A stretch of 64,000 nucleotides of DNA from Cubamyces lactineus (lineage: Eukaryota; Basidiomycota; Agaricomycetes; Polyporales; Polyporaceae): assembly GCA_022376465.1 (NCBI GenBank), contig JACDTU010000002.1:2666001-2730000 (forward strand), read 5' to 3'. Below, one piece after another: positions 22,969 to 34,917 of this stretch. Each line of letters opens with the position of its first letter. Within the stretch, counting starts at the first letter, position 1. The translations under genes were made by a program, and so were the position numbers. The notes beneath the pieces are model-generated. The model saw only the letters and a program-made list of their open reading frames with translations. It did no database searches and was not told the origin of the DNA.

Positions 22969-25900
22969 CTACGGCCTTCCGAGCCCATTCTTGTCCGCTT
23001 CCATCCAGACGTCGGACAGCTCCTGAACAACCTTGCGTAAGAGCTCTCCTACCGCAACGGCGTCCTTGCCACTCCCTTCGAGGTAATACTTGATCTAGTT
23101 CCCGTAACAAAATGTCAGGCGGACCGTCGATGGACAGCCATTTCAGCATGCGCACCTTGGGCTCCGTACCGCTCGTTCTGATGAAGCGTATTCATCGCTC
23201 ATATGTCAGTAAGCTCAGTACACTGACGGGGCAAATAGAGTACATGCCTAGTCGTGAGCGTGATCTTCGTCCCGTCGGCCTTGTTCTCCGCTCTGAACTG
23301 GATCATGTGGCCAGAAGAAAGGGGAAGTGTGGGCCTGTAGCTGGGCGGATTACCACTGTCGTATCCAACAGTGAGATCGCGCACACGGGTAACTTCAAGC
23401 CCCGCAATGGTAGAAGGGTAACGTGGCGTTCCGCCCGAAATAGCCTGCCCGTCAAAGTTGCGGAGACGGGCGAAGATGGCGTTGATCGTCGCCTGTTCCG
23501 TACAGATGAAGTACGAGTTGCTCGTCTAGATAGAGAATGGATGAGGTCCGAGTGAGTAGCTGGCAACGTGTAAGGAACGACGGCAAGCTTGAGCGTACCT
23601 GGAAGTAGCCATAGCTATGCCAGATAACGGCGGTCAATCACAGGAATCGGATAAATGTGATCTCGTAACATACCGCTCGTACAGCTCTTTCAGATGAGTG
23701 CTAGCTGTCTTCCCTGCCTTATTGAGCGTGACCACCAGCTCTGCGAACATGACCTGCGAAGAGTCAGCTACGGCGGAACAAATATACTGGCAATTTACCG
23801 ATGCCGCCACACCATCCTTGTCTCGTAGATCAGAGCCGAACATGAACCCGATGGCTTCTTCGTAGCCAAACGGTACTTCATACCCCTCTTGCACCAATGA
23901 TAACGCAGTGTTCCCGATATACTTGAAGCCTGAACAGATGAGTCTAAGCTTACGGGTATATCGTAAGCGAAAATACCTACCGGTCAAGCACTCGGCGAAT
24001 CTAAACCCTTCGGAGTGTGCCATCGCTTCAATCATCTTCGAGCTGACAGTCGAGGCGACCATCGCGAGCTTGGCTGAAGAAGTCGTTGAGCATGATACCC
24101 CCTGAATATGTGAGCTACTTACCTAGTGGCTTTCCCGATGCTTTGTAATCGTCCAGACAGGCGCTAGCGAACAGAGTGCCAAGCTGGTCGCCCGTGAATT
24201 GGATCCACTTGCCATCTAGCCTGGGGAGGACGTGACTGAGAGGATACAATGAGTGTAGAGCTGTACATACCCTTTCTCGGCGGCAGCGAAACGGTCTGAG
24301 TCTGGATCTTGCGCCAGAATGTAGTCTGCACCCGCCTCATTTGCCGTCGCAATGGCGAGATCCTATACGACATCAGTCTGCTGCCCACGTACTGGCTTAC
24401 GAGGGCATACTCACCAAAGCTCCTGAAATTTCAAACGAGAATCAATGCGTGACCGGTGAGAGCAGTCAACTTGGGATACACTGCACAAACCTTTCTCTTC
24501 TGGGTTCGGAAACTTGACGGTAGGAAACTCAGGGTCAGGCTGCTGTTGCGCTTCCACGGGAATGTACTTGGGCAATCCGAATAGCGCAAACGCTTTGCTC
24601 ATAGGTGGATCACTGACACCGTGCATGGATGTGTTCACGAACTTGAGCGAAGTTTGTTCGTTGAGGGATCTAGTGTCCAGTCCATCAATCCAAGCCGATT
24701 TTGTTGTCGTTGCTGGAAGCGTACCGGTAGTGACACAGTGACGAGATGTACTTGAGGTATTCCGAGTCGTCAAATTCCCGGAGCAATGGCGAGCCCAGAA
24801 GGCTCTCTAGGTTGAGCGGCCGTGGCTCTTGGTGTGCTAGAATGGAGTTAGATATCCCTTTGTCATGCGGCTCGATGATCTGTCTCTGATCATCAGCTAT
24901 ATGTCGTCAGGTTATATCAATGGTAGAATACTCGCCTGGACGGCATTTTCCCAGTAGACCTTGAGTGTTTTGTCACGTCAATGGAGCGACCGTATGGGAA
25001 ATGTCCGCAAACCCACCTTGTAACCGTTGTCTTGCTACCGGCGAGTTAGGGCATGCATCAGTAGTAGAAGAGTAGAGCATGTCATCTGACATCGAACCTT
25101 TGGGTTATGGCTCGCTGACGTTTCGGGGTTGGCTAAGCCGCAAACAAGAATTACCGCAGTCAGATTGACTTACCGGTGATCATTACGCCGCAAGCTGCTT
25201 TCTGAGCTTTGACGGTGAAAGGAACCCTAAATGCAATGAGCAACATACACGTGCAGTGGAGGGAGCTGATGACTCACAAAGGGGTATGAACAAGGCCGTG
25301 GTGGAAGTATACGGGTACGCCGTGATCAATGAAGACCGCCGCAGTCAACTTAGCCCATTTATCAGAGTGATGACGGTGGTCATGGCCGATGACAACACCA
25401 CGGGTACGAGCGTCCTGTACGTTTCCAAGGACATAGGCACACAGCCCCTAGTCGATGTTCGGAGGGTTAGCATGCGCGTCGAAGGCTCACAGAAGAGGCT
25501 AATACCTGAGATGCCTGTATTATGATCAAATCGTTCATGCGCGCCCAACCTGCCTCCATTCTGCCGCGGAGTCCTGTTCCATATTAGTCCTGTACGTGCC
25601 GGCTGTTTGCTATACGGATACCTGCTGTCCCGAATTCGATTCTGGGACTAGTAGAGGCATATATACCGCGCATTAGTCCTCTCTATTTGACTTCAAGTTA
25701 TACTAAGCGATACCTCATACGCTTCTTGAGCTCGACTATGTTCTCCTCATCGATGAGCTTCTGAACTTCCGCCCTAGTAGCTTCGTTCTAGGACAATATG
25801 CACGCCTGCTCGATCAGCCTGCGATCTCTGAAGAAATTGAAGCTCGTACCGGATCCAAACGGAGCCATTGTTCGACGAGGTCCTTCAATGCTGAGTCCAT
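22969..25900 (-). CDS. Phosphoglucomutase/phosphopentomutase (PGM2/Prm15-type)
   Basis: Starts at the ATG at 25900 (MDSALKDLVEQWLRLDP), followed by a GTACGA donor. The next exons read NEATRAEVQKLIDEENIVEL-KKRMR and RIEFGTAG-LRGRMEAGWARMNDLI, the classical N-terminal alpha-D-phosphohexomutase signature. The active-site phosphoserine loop is GVMIT-ASHNPK, interrupted by an intron, then QDNGYK and VYWENA. The metal-binding loop is ILAQDPDSDRFAAAEKG. The sugar-binding loop is VPFGYEEAIGFMFGSDLRDK. The C-terminal phosphate-binding domain ends IKYYLEGSGKDAVAV...GRP with the TAG at 22969-22971. The enzyme interconverts hexose- or pentose-1- and -5/6-phosphates in the cytosol. The P-D-S-D-R variant of the metal loop is as in the long PGM2-like group, which in yeast is mainly a phosphoribomutase; that preference is inferred here. 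The gene has many small exons. Confidence 0.9.
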
Positions 25901-26508
25901 TGTTGATAGCTTGAGATTCTTGACCGCGATTCCACAAGTTCAATATGCTGATCAGTAATAGCCAGCCACTGGCAGTGCTAGTCACTGAACACTGCCGGAG
26001 CCCGGCTCCTTCGAGGACGCTGGTAAACGAGAGTCGCTTCCATATCGGGACCGGAAGGGGCCGCTTCGCAGGCGCTGAAATGAGCTACAGATCTAGCACG
26101 AGTCGTACCTGGCAGAATTGCTCTGAACTTTCGACTCAAGTGACACTTCAGGTACAATACCGACTGTGCTACGACGAAGATACGTTCTGGCAGCACGATC
26201 TGACCAGGCCCGAGCTGAGCGTTTGAAACTTCACAATGAATCGCATCTTGCCAGGTGCAAGTCTTAGGTCCACACAGACATCGAGAATTCAGATGCATAC
26301 CGGATTCGCTCAGGTCTTTGTCCCACCAGAGGCTATTCCAAAGGAGGGCAGGATATTCTCTGTAGTATCATAAGGAGTGTTGAAGGCGGAGACATCGGTA
26401 GTTCGAAGGAGGGGCAGGAAGCGCAATACATTGCATATACAGTACGTCGAGAGCGAGACACGATAGAATAACGATAAACGATCCGTCGTGCGTGAAGCCA
26501 GGTTTCGC
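25901..26508. other. Intergenic region between two minus-strand genes
   Basis: Holds the presumed promoter of the phosphoglucomutase gene and the 3' UTR of the Rco1-like gene. No conserved protein segment seen on either strand. Confidence 0.45.
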
Positions 26509-29500
26509 TTAAAACGACCCAACAGGGCTAGTGGACAGTCCATTCTCGTTGGCATCGCTCGTCGTTGCAGAGTTCAAGGAAGCAGAGATGGACGTCTGTC
26601 TCCTCAGCGAACGGCGAGGGCGGGAAGAGCTGGGTATGATCCCAGACGCTTTGGTCGGAGAAGCCTTGGTCGGAGCTGCTTTGGCCGGAGAGGCTTTCGC
26701 ATCCGTCGTCGACGGCTGAGTTACCACCGAGGGCGAGTGGAGAGTACTAAGCCTTGGAAGTCTGATCTTCAGGGTCGGCGTGGCTTCTGGCTTCTGGTCG
26801 GCCCCCGTTGCAGACTTGTTCTGGCCGTTAACGGTAGGGGGCGTAATAGGTTTGTGAGTACGAGAAGCGACCGTAGCGCCTTCAGCAACCCCATTGGCCT
26901 TCTTCTTACCCGCGTGGGTCGTAGTGGATGCTTTGGAAGTATGCGCGGATGGTCCAGACTTCAGCTGCTCATATACCGTATGAGCGAAGTCCGCGGTAGC
27001 ATCGGAGGGAGGATGCTGGGCGCCCGGGGAGCTTTGTCGCCGATGTGCTTGGCGGGTCCTCTTCCCCCTCGAAGAGGCTGACAATGAAAGAGGATCTGTC
27101 GACTCAGGGGCAGGTTCGACCTTGGGGGCGATGTCGGCTCCGTTGACAACAGGAGGTTGGAGCACAGCCTGCGCAGGCTCAGGAGGCCTGGCGGCCTTTC
27201 TCCTTGCATCGGGCCGCTTCCCAGAGGATATGACGAGCTCAGGAAGGTCAACATCCATGGACATATCGTCTGTGGGCTTTGGACGTCTCCCGAGCCTCGA
27301 CTTTGCGGGTACCGGCGCAGCAGGACGAGATGCAGCTGCACGCCTCGGTCTCGTGGAAGATATTGTTGAGCTGGCTTCAGTTGGCTTGCTGGATGACTGT
27401 TCGAGCACCTCCTGGTGAGACTAAGGACGGTCGGTATTCATGCGTGGGCCGGGTCGCTTGACACATACCTTGACAAGGCCATTTCCTAGTTCCGTCTTAG
27501 TCTCCTTACGTGCCGGGGGAGTTCCTTCATGTGTACTTTGTAAGTCACTAGCATCATGCCCTTCACCGATGGCCGAGGAGGGTTGCAGACGTAGGCCACA
27601 TAACAACTAAGACAGTGACTTAGACAGATTGCTAGGCGGATGAAGCGCGGGAAGCCTCACCTGAGCAAACCGCACGTCGTCCAGGGTATACAAAGAGGGT
27701 TCCGCCGGCATAGGGGGTACGCTCTCGTCATCATCCAGCGAAGTCAGAGAGGTGAGAGGTGATGAAAGGCTGCTAGAGTTGTCGACATCTCGGCTGAAGA
27801 GGTGGTCAAGACTGCTTCTCGATGATAACAGGGGTTAAACTTACGCCTCAGTGCGGTTCCCCCGATCCCTTGACACCTTGTCCCAGAAATCAAGAGTAAT
27901 GACCCTCTCAGGCACTCGATAACGACGTCCGTTAATGAGGACTTCGTCGACATTCAGCCTCTCCGGCACAATTGCGGGTGGTGGTGCAGAATCTGTATTC
28001 ACAACCTCGATTATGCCGTTATTCCACTGGTGCGGCTTAGTGATCTCGATGGGGGTCGCGTTAGCCCTGGGTATTCGGCGTTTCGGTTGCTGTGAATTGA
28101 TTTAGCCCAAGTGATTGAGCCCAGAGAAAAAGACCAAGCTCACCAGCACTCGTTCCGCGTGATTTGGGCACATCCACTTCTTGTTCCAAGGAGGCATGAA
28201 AACAAGGGGCGGGTCGAGGCAGTCGAGATGCCAATGCAAATGACAATAGTCACACGATATGATCGCTCTCCCAGTATCGTAGTTGTTACTACTACTGGGT
28301 GCCGCCAACCGGGCTCGTTTCGCGGTGGGCGAATCAGCAGCGAGACCAGGAGGCAACGCTGAGGTGCCACATCGGAAGCACAGGACAGGATCTCCATTAC
28401 GATCCTTCAGTCTGTAAGGGTCACGATCCTCCAGCTGGCCGTGGCGACTACGCAATCTTCAACAAAAGCTGCGATCGAGGAAACGACGGTAACGCACTTT
28501 AAACGAGCTTGCTTAACCTCCGATGTATCCATATAAGTGCCTCTAGCGCTGCTGCCGACTATATGCGCCCTGTAAGGCAGGAGAACAGGGGGATGTTGAT
28601 ATGGGTCTTACCATCCTTAAAGAATGTCTTGATATCTTGAGGCAGCTGATACTCGGTAGGTATCTTACTACTGAGTTCTTGCACGAGCGGTGCCATGAAT
28701 TTGAGGGACGTGAGAGGTTTGGGTGTAGGTCGCTAACCAGTCGCTCTGAATGATGACGATACCCGCGATAGGAAGTGATAGCTCACCTGGTCAAGAGCGC
28801 ACGCCGGGCAAAACCATCTCTCACCCTCCGGAAGGTCTGCTGTTTCCATCGGGGGATCGAGACACCACAGGTGAAAGGCTCTGGGACATCCATCGCAGTA
28901 GACCAAGGAACCAAATGAACGACACGCAGAGCAGTGGTCCTCGTTCGACTGCACAGAAAGATGTAGACGACGCGTGCAGGGGGCTATAGATTACTCACTA
29001 GCGATGGGACGACCTCGTTTCCCAGGGAGACCATGGTTGGCTCCTCCTTCACTTTCACCGTAGCCTCTCTTTCTCTCTCCTTCCCCTTTCCGTTGTCCTT
29101 CGGGGGGCGGCCTCGGCCTCTTTTGGCCGGTGGTACAGACTCCGGAGGCGAATCTTCAGCATGGGCGGTCGTTGCTCGAGATAGCATCGCGTCGTCGGAA
29201 TCCAAAGGCAATGTGAGAGGATCGTAATCTGGTCCCAGTTGTGATGACGAAGCAGCAACCTCGGGTGCAACGATTTGATCTGGCAAAGGACCTGCAACAG
29301 CCAGACTTCGCGCTGAGGCTCGTTGGGATCTGCCCCTTTCACCACTGGTGACGTGTGGCGAGGAGATAGTGGCAGGTCGGGGCAGGTCAGAGTGAAATGT
29401 ACGCGTCGCGCAGACCGCCCACAATATCGGAAAACTCTGATGAGTACTAGTGACAATGAAAAAGAGGACAGTGTACTACGCACGCTTTGTCCAGTCTGGC

Positions 29501-29782
29501 TCGTTTCCGTCGCGGTCCATCCATGTCGGCAGAAGTAGATGGGATGGTGCTTGCAAAATGGCTCGAATAGGTTGTTCCGGGGTCGGAAGCGGGCAGATAC
29601 GAGTACGCAACAGCAGCCTTTTTGTGGTCTTTTCTGGGAAGACCGGCCTGCTGTATAGAGACCAAAGGTGGAGGGCCGGGTAGTATCTCCGTAGCTAGCG
29701 ACGGATCACCTTCAAGATGAGGGGGCTGCGACACCGGAACTCCTGGGTGCAGATACGCAGGCGCACTCTCGACGGAGGTCAT
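26509..29782 (-). CDS. RCO1: Double PHD-finger protein, Rco1-like subunit of an Rpd3S-type histone deacetylase complex
   Basis: I start at the ATG at 29782 (MTSVESAPAYLHPGVPVSQP); another in-frame ATG lies at 29812. A basic AT-hook-like patch (PPAKRGRGRPPKDNGKGKER) precedes the first PHD finger, HCSACRSFGSLVYCDGCPRA, continuing FHLWCLDPP...WFCPAC. A linker follows (FMAPLVQELSSKIPTEYQLP, DIKTFFKD). The second PHD is in CFRCGTSALPPG...CDYCHLHWHLDCLDPPL...WMCPNH. Then come INGRRYRVPERVITLDFWDK and a long Ser/Pro/Lys-rich tail ending NGLSTSPVGSF. The PHD-linker-PHD layout and the DYC-x-L-x-W-H-L-D-C-L-D-P-P-L signature match Rco1. Rco1 targets the deacetylase to transcribed genes through H3 tails and Eaf3. 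The Rco1 assignment is from architecture; a Clr6-complex-II Cph-type name would be equivalent. Confidence 0.85.
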
Positions 29783-30814
29783 CCCTTGGCGGTTAGTGCG
29801 CAAGCGGGGCAAGAGACAACTCGAGAAAGCTGCGCGTGAGAGTGGCTAGAGAGTTCGTCGAAGGAGTACAACTCCAGGAGACTGACACCGTTGAGTGGCG
29901 ATGATGGATGCAAGCGACCAAGTTCGCCTGCACGCACAATGACTTCCTGACTCCGAGGTCTACCACATCACTACTACTACGTCTACTTCGTTCTATACAT
30001 GCGAGTAAACAGTGACTCCTTGTGTTTCGGTAGATGTATATCTGACATGTGGGAGAAAATATCGTAAATTTGTATGGCTTGACGGAACATACATAAGGAG
30101 CTCCCTATGCATCCGGACGCGTATCAAAAGCCTACGCAAGGGATTCTAGTAATTCAGGTACTCACGAGCCGCGGCAAACTAGCCACCACGCCCAAGAACA
30201 GGTGCAAAGCCGTGGCGCGCGAGGGAGCAGGCATGCGAGTGGGGGACGTCGCATTCTGCTAGCTAGTGGCCTTGTAGTTCAACCCCGTACATAAATGATG
30301 CTCATCTGGATCCAATAGATGAGACAGCGAAGGCCATCGAATTGACCCCTTTAGACCTATATGCATTATTACAGACCGCAGAGATATACATATCAGCAGT
30401 ACTGCGGCGTAGAGAGATAACTGAAGTTTGAACTGACTACGAACCAGCGGCAGCGAGCCTGCGTGACTTTCCTCCTGATAGAACTCGGAGCGTCGCTACA
30501 CTGCAGTAGCAGTGTACACGGCAACCCAGTGTCCACTGCATAACCTGCATCCAACGGGTATCCCAAAGTCTGAATGGTGTTCCTGTCTGGAGCAAAAGGG
30601 TCAGTCGTCGGCGGGAAGAGCTCAGCGCTGATGACTCACCGTGACACAGTAGAGTACATATGCAATAGGAAGCAGAGTATTATCCACCTTTCTCGCCCTG
30701 TCCACCTGTGCTAGACATTAATTGGAGTGAGGGGATATTAGTTTGAGGCCTGTAGTTTGCTCGTTCGCAACACCTGCGTTCAACATGTGGGGCGGACATT
30801 GGGGCAAATGCTGA
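29783..30814. other. Intergenic region left of the transposon
   Basis: About 1 kb upstream of the Rco1-like gene, up to the inferred left transposon end. I see no conserved coding exons and no RNA gene. It should include the Rco1 promoter. It could contain older, unrecognisable repeat remnants. Confidence 0.4.
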
Positions 30815-30827
30815 TGTCGGAAATGTC
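30815..30827 (+). repeat. Left terminal inverted repeat (inferred)
   Basis: Reads TGTCGGAAATGTC. It pairs with 41180-41192 on the other strand with one mismatch. Confidence 0.6.
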
Positions 30828-30829
30828 TT

Positions 30830-31060
30830 GCGCGCCTTTGGAGGGCGCCAATCTCTGAACTGCCGCCGATGACCCTCGCGAGCCCCTGATGAGACTCACG
30901 CGAGGGCTGTTGACGCTTTCTGAGGGCTATGGGCGCTTTCCGAGGGCTCAAGATCCCGGTGGGACACTCTCGAGGGTCATTGGCGCCCTCCGGCGTCCTC
31001 GGGTACCTCGGGGCCTTATCTCGATGATCGATCGAGCCCCGCGAGGACCTCAAGAGTTCT
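30830..31060 (+). repeat. Left subterminal repeat zone
   Basis: A GC-rich stretch with repeated GAGGGC/GAGGGT cores (for example TTTCTGAGGGCT, TTTCCGAGGGCT, CTCTCGAGGGTC), palindromic CTCGCGAG and ATCGATCGAT words, and the string ATCTCGATGATCGATC near its inner end. The right zone has a close copy of each. Such dense subterminal motifs are the expected transposase-binding sites of CACTA/CMC-like elements; that role is inferred. Confidence 0.6.
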
Positions 31061-31226
31061 CCCCTCCTCCTCCGTTCCATACCACCATCTGCTGTACATA
31101 CATCCTGGCGAATTGCTTGAATACAGCCCGCGTACGTCCTGTGTAGTCTTGGCTACAGATAGCACCCTCGTCCTCCAAGGACTGTCTTGAGAATTGGCCG
31201 AAATTGCTTTTTAGTTCACTTGAACC

Positions 31227-34200
31227 ATGGCGCGCGGACGAAAACAAACGAACGTTACGGTTACGTGCCCCATCTGTGGCAAAGACTACAACAAGAATGG
31301 CTTTGCATCGCACAAGGCCGCGTGCGAGCGTCGCGCGGGGGCCGAGCGTGCTGCAAGAATGGAATACGCTGCAGGTGAGCATTTCAGTCTCGAGATTGTT
31401 TCCTCTATGAATTGCGCTGACATCGACACTTCTAGTCATGGGACGGGAGCCGGCGTGTGATAGTGCGCCGCCGCAGGGCACGTCGGGGCACGAGCGACGC
31501 GAAGGGGGCTCACGCGCAAGCATCCCAGCGGACGATGCTCACGGTAATGATCGTACACAATCCGCGTCTGAATATTGAGTCTGAATACTTGATAGCGCGA
31601 CTCGATCCCGTCGAGCTCATTGACGATCGTGCGGATATGCTGCAATACCACGGTAAGTTGGTGTATTTGCGCATCTGATGTTTGCGGGAATACTGATCAT
31701 ACTCCTAGCGCCATCCGTGGAAGAGGTTCCGGAGGAGGATCCCCCGCCACTGCAAGAAGAAGCGCCTGCGCTCATTGTCTCCGGTGATGCACAGTCCCAC
31801 ACGTCGTCATCACCCGCGAGAGAGCAACACCTTCGCCTGCCTACATTCCGACCACCGACGGTCAACGGCCTCCCCGACAAACTAGACATCGACGACTTTC
31901 TCACCATCTCGCATCCCCACGCCAAGAGGCCGCCCGTCCACAAGCGTTTCGACGAGTTCAATCGTGCACCACCCGCCGTCGACCCGGCGAAGCTCAATCG
32001 AACGCCGTGGCATCCATTCAAGTCGAGGGCTGATTTCGAATTCGCGGAGTTTGTCCTCAATGCGGCACTCAACGAGGGTCAGGTTGACGCACTCCTCGCG
32101 CTCATCGACCGCGTGTCAGGCGGCCAATCACAACTGTCCTTCCGCAAGTACAGTGACCTGAAGGATGTGTGGGCAGCGGCCTCTCGTGTAACTCCCCCTG
32201 TTTGTCATTCTCCTTCGTTACTTGTAGACGGGACCCACATATACTGAAGATGTAATGCTAGTTTCTGAAGCATACAGTCACTGCGCCGTATAAGAAGAAG
32301 GAGCGCACGTTCACTATGTACTGCCGATCACTGTTTGAATGGAGTCTTGGACTTCTCAAGGATCCTATGCTTGCCTCAAAGTTCATCTGGCATGCCCAAC
32401 GTCTCTTCAAGTATAATGGGACGTCATGGGAGCGGTTCGTTGATGAACCAAATACAGCTGATGGGTGGTGGAGAGCTGAGGTGTGTTAGTTCAATGTTTT
32501 TCATGTGGCTTACTGTTGAGCATGTAATATATAGGATGCCCTTCCTGAGGATGCTGATCCACTAATGTATGTTCTCTATGCCGACAAAACTCGTCTTTCA
32601 AGCTTCGGAACACAGAAGGGCTATCCAATCATCGCTCGTATTGCCAATCTCCCTTCGGACATCCGCAATGGTGAGGAGTTTGGGGGAGGCCAAGTAGTTG
32701 GGTTCCTTCCCATTGTAAGTCAATAAATGCATCCATGGCTGTCTTACTTACAATGTAATCCAGGTTGAGGATGAAAATGAAGAAGGCAAGAAGGGATTTA
32801 CTACGTACAAGCGTATCATCTGGCATGAGTCCTTCTGGATTCTTCTCGAGACCATTTCAAAGTATGCCAAGACTGGATATAAGTTTACGTGTGGCAATAA
32901 TGTCACTCGGATACTGTATCCAATAGTCTTGATCCTTGTTGCTGATTACGAGGAACAGTGAGTAAATTTCTCTGCTTCATCTAATATCAACTTGTGAATA
33001 TAGTCTGGTTGTAGAGCCATGATGTCACTCAATCGAGGCCCAAAAGGCCTCAGTCCTTGTCCAGTTTGTCTTGTGCCTCAAGATAAACAGATATTTCTTG
33101 GCCTGGAGCCTCAATATCCCTACCGAGAAGCTGCACCTGTTCAAGCTCTGCTCGATAACACTGAGCTCACCAAACGACAGCTTGATGAAGCATTAAAACC
33201 CATGGGGTTGCGTCCTGTTGAGGTATGTCATGTAGTTCCTGCATATATGCAAATATTCTCAGACAAATCATAGAATGTTTTTTGGAAACTGCCCTACTGC
33301 GATGTCTATCGGGCCCTCTCATGGGATCGGCTGCATGCATACCACGGCGGTCTTTTCTCTGATCATCTGTTCGAGGAGTTTCAGCAAATTGTGAAGAATC
33401 TTGGAAGGGAAGCACTAGTGGAAGTTAACCAACAGTAAGCTAGATATATGTTTTCTTTAGCCCAAAATGCTTACTAGGATACTAGATTTGATAACATCCC
33501 TTCGTGGCCCAACTTGAACCATTTTGATGCAGTGGTCTCAGTTCACTTCACAGATGGACAAAAATATGAGGACATCTCCAAGGTATTTGGTGTACGCTGC
33601 TTGTGAATGTTTACTCATGCACTTCAGTCAGGCTATTGTGCAAGCAACCCACTCTGTTTTCCGACGGATGAAATCAAAACAGGGATATATGCTACTCAAG
33701 TGCATCCGTCGGTATATCATATTGGATGTTCTTGCTAGTTTGGAGGTCCATATGGAAGCTACTCTCAGGCTCTATGCTGCAGAGCTTGCCAAGTACTCTC
33801 AAACAATTCAGGTATCTTATGTGTTGGCAGTCTTTTTGTATCATCTTGCTAACACTGGCTTAGGAATATGCAGCAAAATTTCCTGACAAGAATTGGAATT
33901 TCCCAAAAGGCCACACCCATCAGCATCTCGTCTACGATATTGTTGAAAAGGGTGTTAGCAAGAACTTCAACACGAAACCCTTCGAGAAAATGCATGGGGT
34001 TATCAAAGGAATATATCAAGATCAGACAAATTTCAAGAATGTAGAAGCACAGGTAAAATCGCTCCTTACCTTTCTATTAATGTGTAATGAAGCTCATTCT
34101 ACTTGGTGTACTAGATTGCACGCATCGAGCATCAGCTGTCAGTCACACGCTATATTCGATCACAAATCAATGCCTTGGACACGGCATTACATGGTCCTCC

Positions 34201-34917
34201 AAAGGAACCCAAGATCGACCTGTTCCGATTCGATCATGTGCATCTCGGTGCTCCACAGAAGCCTGCCAGTCTATCTGAAATTGAGGCCGCTCACGCAACA
34301 GAACTTGACTTCGAACGATTCCGCCTGAGGCTGGAGAAGTATCTCAACCAACGATTCAACATTCCCCAAGTCGGACATCCTCTTCGGTGGGAGAAGATTC
34401 TGCCAACGGAACCGGCATGTCTTTACATATTTTGTTGAATGCCTGTTTTCACCATTGACCTATGAATTAGATTGTCGAAACCCGGTATATTCAGGTGGAC
34501 TATGAGTCCCGAGTGACATGGAAACTCAATACGGACAACCTCCGTTGTAATCCTTCGTTTCACGGTGCACCGCGGTACGACCACATCATCTACAATATCA
34601 ACCACACGGAAGTTGGCTTCGCACAGCTACAATTTGTCTTCGTGTGCGAGTTCATGGGAACTCGCTACCCGCTTGCCTTGGTGCGCCGCCTGGATGTCGT
34701 GAACACCCGCCGGACTGTTGATCGGGATCTTGGCCTGTGCCGAGTACGCTGCACGAACATCCGCCATGCAAGTCAATTCATTCCTATAACATCAATTGTC
34801 CGTGGAGCTTTAATCACACCCGACGCGGAGAAAGCGAGCGACTCGTTTGTTATCGACACCGTCGATGGCGACATGTTTCTACGGCTTCGGCAGGACTTTC
34901 CTCTCTGGGATACATAG
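31227..34917 (+). CDS. Plavaka-type transposase, apparently intact
   Basis: Starts MARGRKQTNVTVTCPICGKD, with a BED/C2H2-like zinc finger (C-x2-C...H-x3-C). The disordered second region is spread over small exons. The conserved core begins FNRAPPAVDPAKLNRTPWHP and continues FKSRADFEFAEFVLNAALNE, TVTAPYKKKERTFTMYCRSL, WHAQRLFKYNGTSWERFVDE, YADKTRLSSFGTQKGYPIIA and IWHESFWILLETISKYAKTG. It goes on with LVADYEEQ-AMMSLNRGPKG, CPVCLVPQDKQ, LSWDRLHAYHGG, SWPNLNHF and NFPKGHTHQHLVYDIVEKGV-SKNFNTKPFEKMHG. The C-terminus ends LRLRQDFPLWDT at a stop at 34915-34917. This order of motifs is that of Plavaka transposases, abundant in Agaricomycetes. I found no frameshift or premature stop in readable exons, and all introns have GT-AG borders, so recent activity is plausible. 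Catalytic acids were not assigned individually. Confidence 0.85.
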
